Assembly: GCA_951217055.1 (NCBI GenBank)
Contig: OX578281.1
Location: 26,571,101-26,635,100, forward strand
Length of the DNA stretch: 64,000 nucleotides
From: Gerris lacustris
Taxonomy: Eukaryota > Arthropoda > Insecta > Hemiptera > Gerridae
Reading direction: 5' to 3'
Every line of letters begins with the position of its first letter. Position 1 is the stretch's first letter. The notes beneath the pieces are model-generated. The model saw only the letters and a list, made by a program, of their open reading frames with translations, was not told the DNA's origin and did no database searches. Position numbers and translations under genes: made by a program. Positions 35,255 through 48,769 of this stretch are shown piece after piece.

Positions 35255-36938
35255 ACAAACTTAATTGTGTTAAATTATAAACATACCTTGTTTTTATCCG
35301 ATTCATGGAAGATGGAAGAGCTTTCAAAATATCTGAAACCGTCTTTCTCACGTCTGTCATTCTTCTCTATTATCTAAATTGTTATTTTAATCTTGTGTTT
35401 TACTCGATAACATAAGATATTGTATGATAATATATTATTTTATATGATAACGTATGACTTTATATGGTAACACGTCTTTATATGATAACATACAACTTTT
35501 TATGATAATCGTTTGTCTTTTTTTTTTGTTTAATCTTTTACACCATATCAATGATAACAAATTCACATGAGATAATTAAAATTTAATTTTTCCCTTCTCT
35601 GTTTAATTACATTAGGAGAACATTATTATAGAATATTATTTTTACTTTTTTTATATTTTTCTTTTATTTTGTTTATTCATATTATATACAAAGGCTTGAA
35701 AGAAAATTTGTGGTTTTCAAAGATAAAAGCCTGGAATACTAGAATAATAGTCAATTTTCTAAGACAATATACATTTTTCTTCTTATTTATTCTTTCTTGA
35801 TTAAACAATTTTATTATTATTATTAGAGTAAAAAAAATAACTGTAAATTATAAATAAACGAACCAGTTAAAAAATTATAGTACATAAAAGCGATAAAAAA
35901 TCTTCTTCCTTTGCTCTGTCTTGAACCCTGGTACTTTTCAACATAGTCACATCAAGTATGTGTCAAAATAGTGATGTATATCACTATTTTACAACGCATT
36001 CCAAAAACATCTCTTAAGTAATCATCAAAAATGTATGGTTAATAAACCTTTCTTGGACTTAAGTATAACAAGATCATATAATTATCGAAAAAATATCTGT
36101 AATTAGTTTATACTATTGCTCAATTTGACCAATTATATCTTACAAGCAAATTGCTTGTAAGATAAGCAATTAAGTTTTATTATTATAAATTTTTCTTCTT
36201 CACCGCACATCGAATAAAATTTTAAAAAGTGTGTTGTGTATTTTTAATGATCAAGAAAATGTTCTTTCTTAAACTAAACGATAACAACATCCGTGTACAT
36301 ATGGGAATTGTGCACTAATATTTAATTTTACGATGTAGTCGATTACCTAGGAGTCGAGTCACTAAAACAATGCGATAGAGAGCTCTGACATATTTTACCT
36401 ATCAGTATAATTCTTATAGGGCCATTTGTATTGAGATGAATTTAAAACTAAATTAGTGTATTGATTGAAAAAGACAACGTTCAAGTTTCGATTCCCAGAT
36501 AGAAAGGTAATATTTTATTTAGTTTCTTTTCCTTTTCCGTGAATGGGATAAAATAATTTTAAGCAAAAGTATACTTTGAAATAATAGTATTTATTTTGTC
36601 TTGCAACAGCAAGACAAATTTAATATTGCTAGTAAGACAATATTCTTAAATGCAATAAATTTGACGAAGTAGAATAGATCAGGGTTAAAAATCAAAGCGA
36701 AAGAGAATAATTTTTGTTTGTTTTAAAATAGCTTTTCACAAAATATAACCGCATAAAGATTCCTAATAACCATTAATACAATTAAATAAAGAAAAACAAG
36801 ATCTAATAATAAATAAATAATTTAGGCCATAAAATAAGGATTTTAAATAATTAAGAAAAACAATATAATATTTTATTATTTTTAGTGGTAAAATAAAAAT
36901 CAACGACATTATATTATATATATTTTACACGTCATTAT

Positions 36939-36941
<3 letters not shown>
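35248..36941. other. AT-rich stretch, no gene
   Basis: Contains a few ATATGATAACATA-type repeats (35,410-35,510) and a direct/inverted AGCAAATTGCTTGTAAGATA patch near 36,143. No gene or known element. Confidence 0.45.

Positions 36942-37011
<70 letters not shown>
36942..37011. repeat. AT dinucleotide tract
   Basis: 70 bases of AT repeat. Confidence 0.95.
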
Positions 37012-39299
<2,288 letters not shown>

Positions 39300-39422
39300 T
39301 GTCTTCTAGAAAAGGTAGAAGAAAAAGTTTTAGAGAAGAGTCAAATCCGGATCTGGATATTGAAACTGGCGGAGCAAGTAAGAATACTGCAACAACTTTT
39401 TTTAACGCTTTAACTAATTAAA
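39300..39422 (+). other. Short open frame of unknown nature
   Basis: ATG followed by 39 codons (MSSRKGRRKSFREES, ending TTFFNALTN) and a stop. The basic N-terminus and base composition look more protein-like than the surroundings, and it lies just upstream of the gypsy-type fragment. It could be TE remnant or chance; I do not recognise it. Confidence 0.2.
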
Positions 39423-39452
39423 CCGTCCTTTAAACATGGGGCCCCGTTATCA

Positions 39453-39716
39453 GTGGTGGACGGCTTGGAGTTATTTGGTACTGGACTGCACAAACCTAGA
39501 AGTTGTAGAAGTGAAGTTCTGAAGAGCCTTCATGCTGGCCATAAGGCAAAACTAAGACACATATACTTGCTAAGACAACAGTTTGGTGGTTGCACTTATA
39601 TATTAAGAGATTGCGAGGATTGTTTAAAACACAGACTGCAGATGCGGGAACCGTTGAGGACAACACCAAACAGTAGCATATCTACCCAAGACCATACTGA
39701 GGGCGGATCATTTTGA
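39453..39716 (+). pseudogene. Ty3/gypsy-type integrase zinc-binding fragment
   Basis: 87 codons. VLKSLHAGH and CEDCLKH, spaced about 23 residues apart, form the HHCC zinc-binding motif that starts the integrase of Ty3/gypsy retrotransposons; the first His pair is reduced because the usual second His region is altered. EPL after the Cys pair also fits. No catalytic core, reverse transcriptase or LTR is visible, so this is an isolated relic. Confidence 0.6.
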
Positions 39717-39799
39717 ATCAAATCTATCTCAAAACTATCTCAGGGTTATGGATTACTACTAAAAGTACATTAGATATTTTCAACTGACTTTAAGCTTTA

Positions 39800-39988
39800 T
39801 TTTCCTAGACGCGACTCCAGCGATAGACGTCAAGCGATAGTAGCTGGGCGACTATCGCTTGAGGACTCCTCTTCTGAGTTTGCATGTTACCGTTTTCCTA
39901 GCTGAGCGACTCTTAACAAGCAAAATCTTATAATTTTGTGCCAGCGACTAACGCTCAGCCACTATCGCTGGAGTCGCGTCTTGGAAAA
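39800..39988. mobile_element. 189-base MITE with 27-base inverted ends
   Basis: TTTTCCTAGACGCGACTCCA at the left end is inverted at the right end with one mismatch, and the match continues through GCGATAG. Further GCGATAG/CTATCGC and TAGCTGGGCGACTATCGCT words make the interior fold as well. No coding content. Superfamily not assigned because no clear target duplication is seen. Confidence 0.7.
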
Positions 39989-40075
39989 CTTACCTTTAAT
40001 TACCACCAGTGTTGTAATCAGAAAATTAAAAATGATATTATCTTATCATGGAATCCCTGCAATGCTTTGGAGAGA

Positions 40076-40800
40076 TAATGACCCTTAAATCCGTTCTCAG
40101 ATTCTTAGCAGCATCAGCAGTTCCCGCTATCAACAGATAATGAACCTTAAATCCGTTCTCAGATTCTTAGCAGCATCAGTAGTTCCCGCTATCCGCAGAT
40201 AATAAACCTTAAATCCGTTCTGATTCTTAGCAGCATCAGCAGTTCCCGCTATCCGCAGATAATGAACCTTAAATCCGTTCTGATTCTTAGCAGCATCAGC
40301 AGTTCCCGCTATCCGCCGATAATGAACCTTAAATCCGTTCTGATTCTTAGCAGCATCAGCAGTTCCCGCTATCCGCAGATAATGAACCTTAAATCCGTTC
40401 TGATTCTTAGCAGCATCAGCAGTTCCCGCTATCCGCAGATAATGAACCTTAAATCCGTTCTGATTCTTAGCAGCATCAGCAGTTCCCGCTATCCGCAGAT
40501 AATGAACCTTAAATCCGTTCTGATTCTTAGCAGCATCAGCAGTTCCCGCTATCCGCAGATAATGAACCTTAAATCCGTTCTGATTCTTAGCAGCATCAGC
40601 AGTTCCCGCTATCCGCCGATAATGAACCTTAAATCCGTTCTCAGATTCTTAGCAGCATCAGCAGTTCCTGCTATCCGCAGATAATGAACCTTAAATCCGT
40701 TCTGATTCTTAGCAGCATCAGCAGTTCCCGCTATCCGCAGATAATGAACCTTAAATCCGTTTTGATTCTTAGCAGCATCAGCAGTTCCCGCTATCCGCAA
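40076..40800. repeat. 60-base minisatellite, 12 units
   Basis: Unit begins AATGAACCTTAAATCCGTTC and contains TTAGCAGCATCAGCAGTTCC. Units of 60 bases start at about 40,200, 40,260 and on to 40,560; units 1, 2 and 10 are 62 bases (CTCAGATTC in place of CTGATTC). Because 60 is divisible by three a 20-residue peptide repeats in frame across the middle units, but the 62-base units break the frame and no start region or homologue supports a gene. Confidence 0.95.
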
Positions 40801-42194
40801 TGGAACGGTCAGTTTAATATATGCAGGGAATCTTTAAAAAATGGGATGGCCCTCTTAGCATAGCACAGCCATTCATTGAAATAAGGATTCTCACCAGCTC
40901 AGCTTTAATAGGAGCTTAGCTTTTGTGGATTTAAAGATCAACAATACAAGTTGCACCATTCAGATTAAATATAGAAGAAGTAAATCATATTGGTTCGAAA
41001 GAAAAGGATTCACAGCTAAAAAAGGCAGAGGACTTTTCCAGGATGGATAGGGCATAGGGACTGCCTGAGCTGAAGAAAGTAGATAGAGTCTGGGTTCCGA
41101 AAGGTTAACGGTGAAGCGTCTACTCCGAACTCATTCTGTATTGAGCTAGAAGACCGGGGGGGGGGGGGGGGGGGGCTAAATAAGGAGTATTAATTTTTTA
41201 AAAAAGCATGTTACATAGAATACTGTCAGTTCTTGAAAAATAGTTTATATTCATAATTGTTATATAAATATGTACTGCTTGTCCTTAAAATATAATATTC
41301 TTGTTATATATCCGTTATACTTATTCTACATACATCATGTCGGAGATCAACGTGAGACTTAATTGCCACTGATAACAACCTGAAGGTGGCCTTACAAAAA
41401 CAAGGCTGTAACCTGCTTAGAGGTGGCTGGAAGTGGTTAGATTTAATAAAGGACTCAATTTACGCGAAGAGATAATTTGTTATTCCTCCTTTCGTCAGTT
41501 CCATCTTCAGTTTTTAAATAAACTGAATCATAAAAAAAGTATTTTATATGAATATTCACTATTGTGGTTTAATAAAAAAAAACAGCATTTTTTAAATGAG
41601 TTCTACGAAATTTCAACACTAAATATCTTCTAGAAGAAAATATAGTAAAAAGGAAAAAGAAAATAAATCAAAGAATAATATAATTATATCTAAACAATAA
41701 TATTATTTGAAGATTATCTACATTCACCAAAAGAAAAATAATTACATCACATATCCTTTATATAATTTTGTCCTAGTTTGAACCAAATCAATGAAAAATG
41801 TAATCGAAATTTAGAGAAATAGAATAATTTTAAAAAAACAAACAAATGTTTAGCAGTCTATAAAATTACAAATTTGTTATTTAATATTTTATTTTATTCT
41901 TTTGTATTAAAATAATTCCGTAAATTATAATCACTTTTTTTCATTATTTATTATTCGATCTATATAATTTACAAATTTGCATTATTTTATTTATTATTTC
42001 CGAAAAAAAGATAAAAATCATTATTATTTTTTTTTAAAATTATTTTTCATTAAATTTATGTTTAATTTATAATTTTTTTTTCTTAAAAAAAGAAGGAACC
42101 ATTCATGAATTAGTATGAGCATTGTAATTCATATTTGTAATTTTTATTCATTTATATTTTGTCTTCTTACAAAGTGATGAATTGAAGTATAAAG

Positions 42195-42198
<4 letters not shown>
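40801..42198. other. Unclassified; includes a G homopolymer
   Basis: 40,801-41,150 is moderately GC-rich and may be retroelement debris related to the 39.45 kb fragment. A run of about 20 G lies at 41,156-41,175. The rest is AT-rich without genes. Confidence 0.4.

Positions 42199-42285
<87 letters not shown>
42199..42285. repeat. AT dinucleotide tract
   Basis: About 86 bases of TA repeat. Confidence 0.95.
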
Positions 42286-42288
<3 letters not shown>

Positions 42289-42399
42289 TATAATACAATC
42301 TTTTAATTACAGAAAAAACTCTAAAATAATCTTAATTATATTTTATGCTTTTAATTTTTTAGTATTTATTTTTCTTAGTTGTTTATCTTGATAAAGGAA

Positions 42400-42726
42400 G
42401 GGAGGGGGGACAATTTATATATATATATATGTTTATTTATAAAGGTTGAAGTATGGGAGAGCATTAAAAGGGATTTTTGTTTGAAATTAGTATTTTTTCT
42501 TCTTTTTTAAAGTTTATTGTTTTATGTTATTTTTGTTGTTTATGTTATTTTTTATTTTTAAAGACATTTGTTTTAAAGTTTATATTTTTTTTGTTATTTT
42601 TGTTTATTTAAAGTATTTTTTTTTTATTTTTTTAAAGTTATTTTTGTTTGTTTATAGTGTTGATTGTTTTATATGTTGTTTGTTTATTTAAAGTGGTTAG
42701 ATTTTGTGTTACTGGATTGATTGTGG
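42400..42726 (-). other. Probable 3' untranslated region of the dpr-like gene
   Basis: Directly follows the stop codon of the last dpr-like exon on the minus strand. The strand is A-rich (AAATAAA words are frequent), so several AATAAA poly(A) signals are possible and the true end cannot be chosen by eye. Confidence 0.4.
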
Positions 42727-42827
42727 TTATGTTGAAAAGAGAAGGAGACAGACGCAGAATATCAGACAATAGAGGTGAGATGATCTGTGATGTGACTGGC
42801 CACCGTGCTGCATAGCAGCGGGGAATT
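42727..42827 (-). CDS. dpr-like gene, last coding exon
   Basis: Minus-strand exon after a good acceptor (TTTTTGTTGCAG). It begins in phase 1: AA completes a Glu codon with the G that ends the upstream exon at 48,770. The frame then reads EFPAAMQHGGQSHHRSSH followed by a hydrophobic LYCLIFCVCLLLF, Ser-Thr and TAA. PAAMQHGG straight after the second Ig domain is a hallmark of insect Dpr proteins. The hydrophobic end with no cytoplasmic tail fits a GPI-anchor signal. Dpr proteins sit on neuronal surfaces and bind DIP proteins in synaptic partner recognition. The paralogue is not assigned. Confidence 0.85.
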
Positions 42828-43059
42828 CTGCAACAAAAACACAAATCAATAACTAATTATGCAGAAAAATTGCTGCGACAAATCCAATAACATTTTTCCA
42901 TATAGATACAGTATTTAAATCCCAAAAATATAATTAAATTATTTTTTAAATACATTTAAAAAGTCGCATGCGAAACGCATGCTCTTTCATAATTCTTCTT
43001 TATTTCCGCACTGTGCGGAAATAATGAAGAATTCTTACGATTAGCGCGTTTGTTTACAC

Positions 43060-43320
43060 AATTAGCGTGTTTTTTTTACATTTAACAAAACTAATGTCCT
43101 GTTTGTTTAATTAAAGTAACTGTTTTTTTTTTTTTTTTTTTAAATTTATTCTTAAAATCCAACAATCAAAGATAAAGTGAGGTACGCATCTCGTGCGAAA
43201 TCTGCATTTTGCTTTGCTCGTGTGGTTTTACTACCCTCTCTATAGCTCGGGTGCAAACTCCACACTCGCATGCAAAATACTAATTTCCGCACTAGACGCG
43301 TAATGTACTATTAAATATAA
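43060..43320 (+). repeat. Dispersed repeat R4, copy 1
   Basis: TTGTTTAATTAAAGTAACTG, TGCATTTTGCTTTGCTCGTG and GCACTAGACGCGTAATGTAC recur in order at 61,070-61,285 in the same orientation. A T run near 43,123 is longer here. The 5' flank (GCGAAACGCATGC, TTCCGCACTGTGCGGAAA) adds short palindromes. Confidence 0.75.
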
Positions 43321-43539
43321 ATCGAATAAAAGAGATATTATTGGATTAAAATTAAGTATCCATATCTACATGAGAAAGTTTCATGCGATTTATTAGAACG
43401 ATTTTTGATTTTCAATTTTCAGCAAAAGGAGATTAATTTATATAAATATATTAGGAATTAGATTCTTCCCGATAAAACTACTCGTATGGTTATATTGGTA
43501 ATCAAACGGACTACATTTAAGAATTTCTTAATGAAAAAC

Positions 43540-43735
43540 AACGGAACCGTTTTCGATGAATATGTATTTTAATTTTACGTTTTGTCCGAGTTTGGTTTTT
43601 TGTTGAGGGGGTAGTACCTCCAAATTTATTGCAAAAAATTAATTTCTGGATATAGAAGGAGTATGATTTTTCTGATAATGTATGCCAAATTTCTTCTAAA
43701 TCGGCTCAGTAATGGATAACTATGCTTCCCCCCAG
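43540..43735 (-). repeat. Dispersed repeat R2, copy 2 (inverted)
   Basis: Reverse complement of the 25,590-25,780 repeat: GGAACCGTTTTCG, GGGGGTAGTACCTCC, AAAATTAATTTCTGG and TGTATGCCAAATTTC occur in the mirrored order. Confidence 0.65.
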
Positions 43736-43901
43736 CATCATTGAATTACCTTAAAATAATTTTACACATAATGAGTAAATTTTCAAAGGACTTAGTAAAA
43801 ACTGCAATATACTCATTTTAAAAATAATCTGTTATAGCAAAATGGTTTGTGATAAATCCAAACTTAAAGAACTTCTTATCTTTTCTCTAAACCACTGTAA
43901 A

Positions 43902-43930
43902 TCACCACAAAATAAATAAATAAATAAATG
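43902..43930. repeat. AAAT microsatellite
   Basis: AATAAATAAATAAATAAAT, a short tetranucleotide repeat typical of a retroelement tail. Confidence 0.7.
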
Positions 43931-44689
43931 GGCTTTATTAAATGCTTACATAAATGAGGGGGTTCTTAATAATTAATTCTAAAATTCAATTAAGAATTTA
44001 TATTATTTAATAAAAAAAGGGGTTCATTATTACAACCCCCCGCCCCCCTCCCCAAACAAAATACCTTAGCATCATATATATATAATGCTCTTAGCTCTAT
44101 TAATTAGCCATTAACATAAATTAGTAATTTATTGGGGATACGCGAACGAGGTAAATTCATATTTCTCCCAAATTTCCTCAGTTTTTTTTTTTTGTAATTC
44201 ATAAAATATTTAAATGTATACTTAAAATTGAATTAGCTTTAGATTATTTTCAATTTAATAATAAAAATATTAATCTTCTTTTTATAAAATATTGTAGGTT
44301 TTATATTATAATATATAGGTAAATTAATTATTTTATTTAATACATTACAATATAAAATTTCGTCTTCAAAAATTCGAACATAACATTTTCTGGGTTCCTT
44401 TTATTATCATAATTATTTATTCAATATACAAACACAATACACTTCAAATTATCTTGAAAAGACTGGACTGATTATAACGACTAATGAAGTGATCGTCTAT
44501 GTTAAATTGCCTAAGGACGTTTTGTGTATTCTGTGAGCACATATTTGGCTAATTTATTAGTTATATATAATTGTTTTAACTAATAAATTCCCGATACATT
44601 TTAGCGATATAATTCGAAAATATCCCACCCATTTATTACACAGTAATGTAGGGAAATATTATCCTTTCATAATTATATTATTTCCAATT

Positions 44690-44948
44690 TTTAAGTTTTT
44701 GGTAGTATTCATACTGCGGAAAGATTAAATTTTACTTTAAATCAAATTATAATTATCAATACCTACGGGAGACATACAGAGAAAAATAGACCCCCGCACC
44801 GGGAAATAGATCCCGGTGCGGGGGTCTATTTTTCTCTGTATGTCTCCCGAAGGTATTGATAATTATAATTAAAGTAAAAATTATATTATTGTTCGGTTGG
44901 GTTTAATATCATATTGTACCCTATTGTATAAAGTATGATATCAAACCC
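44690..44948. repeat. Near-perfect hairpin made of two SINE tails
   Basis: Arms at about 44,740-44,804 and 44,810-44,875 are reverse complements with only a few mismatches around a 4-6 base loop (GGGAAATAGATCCC). The arm sequence (ACGGGAGACATACAGAG, ATAGACCCCCGCACCGGGA) is a variant of the tail region of the tRNA-related SINE at 47.6 and 47.9 kb, so two copies face each other. A second hairpin, GGGTTTAATATCATA against TATGATATCAAACCC, follows at 44,899-44,948. Confidence 0.8.
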
Positions 44949-44999
44949 ACCTTTCTGTTTTTTGAATTATGTAATTTCTTTATTTTTGTGGGGATAATT

Positions 45000-45045
45000 A
45001 ATTGAAGCGAGCGTAAGCGAGCTTCTTATATTCAACGAAATATGC

Positions 45046-45089
<44 letters not shown>

Positions 45090-46592
45090 AGTAACGTTTA
45101 CGCGTGTGACGATAACTTGAGTAAAAGTTGACCGATTTAGTTGAAATTTGGTATACATGTTCCTCTTACTAATACTCAGGCTAAGTTCGTTGGACAGCGT
45201 GATCCGTCCAAGAGTTCGCGCGCAACGCTCGCGTAAACGAGAGGTACAAAAATTAAATTGGAATTTCAGGACGGGAAAAGATTCTATCATCATCTATTCG
45301 ATGAGACGAACATTTTTTTTAAATAACATTTTTTAGTAAAACCAACAGCGACACCGCTATGAATTAATAAAGATCGCTAAAACTATTAAAGCGGACCTAA
45401 ACGTTTATAATACAGAAAACAACCTTTTTACCGATATCTTACGTTCTAACGTAACGATTTTAATAAAACTTCATATACACCATCTAATGCACAATTGAAA
45501 CAGGCATGCAAAATTTCAACTTGATACAAGCAGAAGTCTTTGCGTAGTGAAGAGATACATTTATAATAATTGTTTAAAAGCTACCGCGGGTGGTTGATTG
45601 TTATAGTCGTATAGTGTATAGGTTTGTTAAGGATGTAAAGCTTTGTACCGAGTACCCCCACTCTTCCCCACACTACCCTCTTCCACTTATCTTCAACTAT
45701 GACCTTCCTCGTGATTAATAAATTTCAATATTCAGTATTTCATTGCAATACGCTCGCTTCAATGATAGAGCCACGCGATGCCTAGTTATTATTTTTTTCC
45801 CGGGTGGGTTCGATATCATACTTCAACCAAAGCGTGCTTCTATATTTCACTTTTAAATATAATATTACTAGGCATCGCGTGGCTCTATCATTGAAGCGAG
45901 CATATAATAATAAATATGTATTGAATATTGAAAAAATAGATTATCATGAAACACGATGAGTTGATAGATAATGGGTATAGTAGTAGTACAGCGGTTAGTA
46001 GTAAGGGAATTACCCCGCATTCTTACTATTCCTCTAACCACGCATCTCCTTTTCAATTATTATAAAATGTATCTCTTTGCTACAAAAAAACTACTACATG
46101 TATCAAATTGAAATTTTGCATGCTTGTTTCAATTGTGCATTAGATAGTGTATATGAAGTTTTATTAAAATAGTTACGTTAGAACGTAAGATATCGGTAAA
46201 AAGGTTGTTTTCTCTATTCTAAACGTTTAGGTCCGCTTTAATAGTTTTAGCGATCTTTATTAATTCATAGCGGTGTCGCTGTTGGTTTTACTAAAAAATT
46301 TTATTTGAAAAAAATGTTCGTCTCATCGAATAGATGATGATGGAATCTTTTCCAATTTAATTTTTGAAACTCTCGTTTACGCGAGCGTTGCGCGCGAACT
46401 CTAGGACGGATCACGCTGTCCAACGAACTTAGCCTGAGTATTAGTAAGAGGATCATGTATACCAAATTTCAACTAAATCGGTCAACATTTACTCAAGTTA
46501 TCGTCACACGCGTAAACGTTACTGACAGACAGACAGACAAGATGCATATTTCGTTGAATGTAAGAAGCTCGTTTGCGCTCGCTTCAATTATT
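45000..46592. mobile_element. 1.6 kb fold-back element
   Basis: The outer ends AATTGAAGCGAGCG (left) and CGCTCGCTTCAATT (right) are inverted, and the match continues inward for about 560 bases on each side (CGAAATATGCATC, GACGATAACTTGAGT, AAATTTCAACTTGATAC). A nested inverted pair, ATAGAGCCACGCGATGCC at 45,766 and GGCATCGCGTGGCTCTAT at 45,872, lies at the centre. GTCT repeats number about nine in the left arm but four in the right. No transposase is seen. It lies within the dpr-like intron. Confidence 0.75.
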
Positions 46593-47574
46593 CTTTTTTT
46601 TTTTATACAGTTTCTCGGAAACTAGATTTTTTCCGGGAAAGCGACTATAATATTTAAAGGTTCAGTATAGTTATGGATGGACTTAAAAAAAAGTCACATA
46701 CGGGCAACAAGTCTATGTTACATATTAAAATATTTAATAAATATGGTACATATTTAAAATGAATTCTTTAAAAAAAGAATAAGTTATAAGGCAAGTACGA
46801 AGTTGTTTTTTATTGATCAATTATATAAAATTAATAAAATAATTATAATGTATTATGAATAATAATTTCAAATTATTATAATATTTAATTAAATATTAAA
46901 ATATTTTTCATCTACAGACACTACGCAATATAAACATTATTTTAATATCAGTTGTTATAGGGACATGTCTATCGCTCCGAACAGAGAAAAGTCAGTATCC
47001 ATTGTAGCAAGCTTAATTGGTAGAGCTTTGGATGAGAAATCTAAAGGTCTCCCTTATTCAATTCTAAGATAATTAAAAAATGGTTCCCAAAAAAGGATCG
47101 TTAAGGCCATACGGTAAACGATTCTCAAACGAGTAAGTTAGGACTTAGGACAGCTTGGAGGACGGAAACACAGCCCCCCCTTCGTAGAAACGTTTTTTAT
47201 TAATTGCGCGCATGCGTGACGGTGCCACAGTAGCTTGGCTGAAACAGTAATTTGGATGAATGGCCAAAGCATTACGGTAAAGTCACTGGTTTCGAAACCT
47301 GCGTACGCAATTTCCACGAAGCGAGAGACAAATGTGCGAATAGTTGCCTGGTTCCACTAAGGCTACGCAGCTTTAACTAAACTGTTCTTACCGCTGGTAT
47401 GCGCTGTTTTCAGAATCTCAATCTAAATAAAAATGAGCGTCCACTCTGGCCATGCCCTAATTAACTGGTAGTTCAGAAAACCTTGCTTCAAGGTTATGTG
47501 TTTCTAGTGAATTTTCATTGTTTGGTTTTAATTGGTTAATTTGAAATCATTCGAAACTTACAAATGAGTGTTTA
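46593..47574. other. Intronic, no recognised gene
   Basis: 46,960-47,460 is GC-richer with broken frames and may be an old transposase gene, but no diagnostic motif is readable. Confidence 0.35.
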
Positions 47575-47703
47575 AATCAAATTATAATTATTATTAACTA
47601 CGGGAAACAGACAGTGAAAAATGCACTCCCACGCCGGGATTTGATCCACGGGTATCCTGTATTTCCAGTACAGATGCTCTGGCCAGCTAAGCTACGCAGG
47701 AGA
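47575..47703 (-). mobile_element. tRNA-derived SINE, most complete head
   Basis: On the minus strand GCGTAGCTTAGCTGGCCAG is an excellent tRNA D-arm/A box, ATCTGTACTGGAAATACAG an anticodon arm with a 7-base loop, and GGATCAAATCC a B box with one change. Downstream CGGCGTGGGAGTGCATTTTT and CTGTCTGTTTCCCGTAG form the body shared with 47,925-48,030 and 44.7 kb. No acceptor-stem pairing is seen and the element is dispersed, so it is a SINE, not a tRNA gene. Confidence 0.7.
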
Positions 47704-47863
47704 ATGATTTTTTACTGCCGTAATCGATAACTATTCCCGAATCCAAGCTTTCAATATTCATATACATTTAGACAGTTAATATTTATGACATTAGAACTAA
47801 ACCAAGAATTGACGCTTATAATTATAAAGTACTCAATTAGTACCTGTACCTAGTACAATCAAT

Positions 47864-48089
47864 TCGAAATTCAATTTTAAGTTTTTGGTAGTTTTCATAC
47901 TACGGAAAGTTTAAATTTTAATTTAAATCAAATTATAATTATTATTTACTACGGGAAACAGACAGTAAAAAATACACTCCCGCGCCGGGATTTGAACCAC
48001 GGGTCTCCTGTATTTGTAGTACAGATGCTCTAAAATTTAAACTTTCCGTAGTATGAAAACTACCAAAAACGTAAAATTGAATTTCAAAT
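47864..48089. mobile_element. SINE copy enclosed by a 57-base inverted repeat
   Basis: AAGTTTTTGGTAGTTTTCAT at 47,879 is inverted as ATGAAAACTACCAAAAACGT at 48,053; arms of about 57 bases enclose a minus-strand SINE (47,925-48,030) with a perfect B box (GGTTCAAATCC) and a head cut off after the anticodon arm. The same arm sequence (TTTTTGGTAGTATTCATACT) borders the 44.7 kb hairpin, so the package repeats. Confidence 0.7.
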
Positions 48090-48769
48090 GAGTGACTACT
48101 AAAACCAGGTGACCATAGGTAAAGTACGGTAAGTAACAAAAGCAGCATTTTATTATAAGCTCGTTTAAGTGACACAGATTGTACTCGCATATGAATATAA
48201 GGGAAGCCAGCGTGACCACGCCTCTTATGATGCTCGGCCATCAATGAAATGAAAGCAGCATAAGGCCAATGAAGCCTAAAAATGGATCCCAGAGTACCAA
48301 CACAGATCCCCAGTGTCCCATCACAGGTGGTCTGATTTGTACCTGTGAGTTTAGGGCTTTACAGGGTAATAAGTATGACCCCACGCTTTGATTTACATGA
48401 TCACGAATGACCACACCATACACACTTCGGCGGTACATTATGCAATGGTATGATGTATGAAGTGGCTGAAACTCAATACCACAAGTTAGTAAAATAGACC
48501 TCAATACGACCTAATTGATAGGCTCGAACAGGTGGTTCATCCTACCTTCCTAGTACTTGTTCTAGTACTATAAACCAATAAATTGTTACTTTACACACTT
48601 ATTACACAATGGACGGAAGGTTCTCTTGCCTTGGACAGGTATGAATTTTGGTCACTCAACTCTTGTCAGAGTCTTTTAATAGCTATCATATCATTGTTAT
48701 CATTTTCTTTAATCTATTCTAATATAGATAACCTCCCTTAATATTAATTGACTAATTGAATTTATTTAC
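48090..48769. other. Intronic sequence without recognised features
   Basis: Moderate GC at 48,170-48,540 with open frames on the minus strand that match nothing I know. Ends in the donor of the dpr-like exon. Confidence 0.4.

Larger units (their letters stand above)
42828..48769 (-). other. Intron of the dpr-like gene
   Basis: Bounded by a donor reading G|GTAAAT at 48,770/48,769 and the acceptor CAG at 42,828-42,830. At about 5.9 kb it holds repeat copies at 43.0-43.3 and 43.5-43.7 kb, a perfect hairpin (44.7), a 1.6 kb fold-back (45.0-46.6) and tRNA-related SINEs (47.6, 47.9). That both exons join in phase across it supports the intron. Confidence 0.8.

Noticed and set aside
40262..40684. 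140-codon repeat protein
   Set aside because: Frame exists only because the unit length is 60; 62-base units break it at both ends and there is no signal, domain or upstream exon.
40076..40800. CRISPR-like array
   Set aside because: Units are contiguous with no variable spacers, and the context is eukaryotic.
42638..42844. 68-codon minus-strand frame
   Set aside because: It overlaps the last dpr-like exon in the wrong frame; the exon frame with PAAMQHGG is the meaningful one.
47575..47703. Functional tRNA gene
   Set aside because: A and B boxes and the anticodon arm are good, but no acceptor stem closes and the body is shared with SINE copies nearby.
47942..48244. 100-codon minus-strand frame with a hydrophobic stretch
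   Set aside because: Its second half is the SINE sequence (RGSNPGAGVY from the T-arm region), so it is a chance frame.
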